Shown here: positions 5,229-6,245 of the stretch, piece after piece
Position numbering within the stretch: position 1 is the first letter of the stretch
Layout of the letters: the number at the start of each line of letters is the position of its first letter
Assembly: GCA_003454975.1 (NCBI GenBank)
Contig: DMST01000409.1
Coordinates: forward strand, 55,755 to 61,999
Length of the DNA: 6,245 nucleotides
Direction: 5' to 3'
Source of the DNA: Cytophagales bacterium
GTDB lineage: Bacteria > Bacteroidota > Bacteroidia > Cytophagales > Cyclobacteriaceae
The notes under the pieces: generated by a model
The model's database searches: none
The model's input: the letters and a program-made list of their open reading frames with translations, nothing else
What the model was told of the DNA's origin: nothing
Translations under genes and position numbers: made by a program

Positions 5229-5978
5229 ATGCGGGTGGCAGCTTCTCTCCTATTTTTCGCCTATTTACTTATTGGGTCTGGCTTCGCTGCCAATACCTTC
5301 AAGGAAGAACAACTGCGCTATCCGCGGGTACGGCAAGCCTACGCGGAGAAGGAAGAAGGCATGAAAGCACTCCTGAAGCAATATGGCATTCGCACCAATG
5401 AAGTGCAGCTATACTTGCGTGGGTTTAAGCATGAGCAGCAGTTGGAGGTATGGGCCAAAAACCGGAGTGATTCCCAATATCAACGGATAAAGACCTACGA
5501 CATGTGTCGTACATCTGGCGCCCTGGGTCCTAAGCGCAAACAGGGGGATGGCCAGATTCCAGAGGGATACTACCACCTCAGTTACTTCAACCCTGCCAGC
5601 AATTTCCACCTATCCCTAAAAGTCAACTACCCCAACCGCTCTGATCAAATTCTAGGGCAGGCAGGTAGTCTAGGCGGCGATATTTTTGTGCACGGGGCTT
5701 GTGTTACCATTGGCTGCATTCCCATCACTGATGATAAAATCAAGGAACTATACCTGCTTTGTGTGGAAGCCAAAAACAACGGCCAACCAAAGATTCCCAT
5801 CACACTGTTTCCTGCCAAACTTGGCAACGATGTGTATTCCAATTTGCTGGCGGGTCAACCCAATCCAAAGGTGAAAGAGCTTTGGATAGATTTGAAAGCA
5901 GGGTACGATCACTTCAACGTCAACAAGACCCTACCCACCATATCTTTTCTGGATAACGGAAGGCATAGGATTCAATAG
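5229..5978 (+). CDS. Secreted YafK/DpaA-type protein with L,D-transpeptidase (YkuD) fold (249 aa)
   Basis: From the ATG at 5229, residues 1-21 form a signal peptide (MR, hydrophobic core, cleavage after A20 or A21 in GFAA), so the enzyme should act in the periplasm. The catalytic block HGACVTIGCIPIT begins at H155, with C163 in IGC as the likely nucleophile. LGPKRKQGDG followed by PEGYY (about 99-115) and the C-terminal GYDHF...PTISF (225-240) match the layout of Escherichia coli YafK (DpaA, LdtF), recalled from memory. That protein has the YkuD fold but cuts the link between peptidoglycan and Braun's lipoprotein. The equivalent substrate here is unknown. The frame also opens at an ATG at 5160 behind GGAAAGAG, adding 23 residues in front of the signal peptide; I prefer 5229 because it gives a normal export signal. 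No terminator is evident before the next gene, 77 bp on, so the two may share a transcript. Confidence 0.85.
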   Translation: MRVAASLLFFAYLLIGSGFAANTFKEEQLRYPRVRQAYAEKEEGMKALLKQYGIRTNEVQLYLRGFKHEQQLEVWAKNRSDSQYQRIKTYDMCRTSGALGPKRKQGDGQIPEGYYHLSYFNPASNFHLSLKVNYPNRSDQILGQAGSLGGDIFVHGACVTIGCIPITDDKIKELYLLCVEAKNNGQPKIPITLFPAKLGNDVYSNLLAGQPNPKVKELWIDLKAGYDHFNVNKTLPTISFLDNGRHRIQ

Positions 5979-6055
5979 TCTGGTAAGCATTTTTGAATTG
6001 GGTGTTTGAAGGAAGTATAGTAATTTCCCACAGGCACATCAATTGATCCTCATCC

Positions 6056-6238
6056 ATGATTCGGTTCCTTATCATCATCGTTCTCATCTTACTGATCGTC
6101 TTTCTAGTTAGGGCGCTGACGCCCCGTTCAGAATACACACTGTGCGAGAGATGTGACGGGCGTGGCTATTGGCTGGCTACCCGTGGCGAGCGTGACAAAT
6201 GCGATGCTTGTGGCGGCTCTGGAAAGGTACTACGATGA
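6056..6238 (+). CDS. Membrane-anchored mini-protein with DnaJ-like zinc module (60 aa)
   Basis: Residues 4-18 (FLIIIVLILLIVFLV) form one membrane helix, followed by R19 and R24. The remainder is a small cysteine module: CERCDGRGYW (C30, C33) and CDACGGSGKV (C49, C52), separated by a 15-residue basic linker. The two CxxCxGxG-type units are the motif of the DnaJ central zinc-binding domain, where pairs of such repeats bind one zinc ion. Here there is exactly one pair, enough for one zinc. There is no J-domain and no room for other domains. Arginines on the C-terminal side favour that part being cytoplasmic, though R3 weakens the prediction. No Shine-Dalgarno sequence is visible. The last codons overlap the ATG of the next gene (ATGA at 6235-6238). 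A role in assembly or redox/zinc-dependent chaperoning at the membrane is inference only. Confidence 0.75.
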   Translation: MIRFLIIIVLILLIVFLVRALTPRSEYTLCERCDGRGYWLATRGERDKCDACGGSGKVLR

Positions 6239-6245
6239 GTAAAAC
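6235..6245 (+). CDS. Start of a downstream gene, cut by window edge
   Basis: ATGAGTAAAAC begins within the stop of the zinc mini-protein, giving the 4-base ATGA overlap typical of translationally coupled genes, and reads M-S-K. Only three whole codons are visible, so nothing can be said of the product. Confidence 0.4.

Noticed and set aside
5968..6000. ATTCAA/TTGAAT repeat after the DpaA-like gene as a terminator
   Set aside because: The stem is only 6 bp of A-T-rich pairs around a 17-base loop, and no T run follows.
5920..6138. 72-codon minus-strand frame across the end of the DpaA-like gene and the zinc mini-protein
   Set aside because: It overlaps two better-supported plus-strand genes and shows no motif.
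1..6245. Phage, transposon, CRISPR or toxin-antitoxin system
   Set aside because: No transposase, integrase, direct-repeat array, target-site duplication or paired toxin-antitoxin frames are visible; the larger genes are housekeeping or envelope functions.

Overview
The window looks like a chromosomal segment of a Bacteroidota bacterium, probably of the Saprospiria/Lewinella type. The class-level guess is inference. Three observations support the phylum. Two start regions carry a match to the Bacteroidota -7 promoter consensus TAnnTTTG. Most starts lack a clear Shine-Dalgarno sequence. Two small, lineage-restricted-looking lipoproteins flank housekeeping metabolic genes. I see no mobile element, CRISPR array, tRNA or rRNA.

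Left half, minus strand. The window opens inside a secreted PIG-L/LmbE-type deacetylase (474 down to 1, C-terminus missing). Upstream of it lies a small palindrome cluster (606-633). Two unrecognised lipoproteins follow (1167-739 and 1895-1302), each with a hairpin just past its stop codon. An AT-rich gene-free stretch (1896-2173) separates them from mdh (3159-2227), an NAD-dependent malate dehydrogenase with a strong intrinsic terminator and a consensus -7 box.

Centre, 3160-3896. mdh and pdhB are divergent and 737 bp apart. This gap holds a 26-codon ORF (3338-3418) encoding a single hydrophobic helix. A 10-bp-stem terminator follows it 34 bp past the stop, so it looks like a separate micro-gene. 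The remaining 405 bp before pdhB has no convincing gene, but it has a good pdhB promoter at its right edge.

Right half, plus strand. pdhB (3897-4874) encodes the E1 beta subunit of pyruvate dehydrogenase and ends at a textbook terminator. Then comes a 75-bp nested inverted-repeat element (5054-5128) that can fold as a three-way junction. A secreted YafK/DpaA-type L,D-transpeptidase-fold enzyme (5229-5978) follows, then a 60-residue membrane-anchored protein with a DnaJ-like CxxCxGxG zinc module (6056-6238). The stop of the latter overlaps the ATG of a further gene that leaves the window.

Functionally, mdh (TCA cycle) and pdhB (acetyl-CoA supply) form a divergent central-carbon pair. The secreted deacetylase, the lipoproteins and the DpaA-like enzyme are envelope functions. 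I see no complete multi-gene system. The most novel-looking items are the micro membrane ORF, the three-way-junction element and the membrane-anchored zinc mini-protein.
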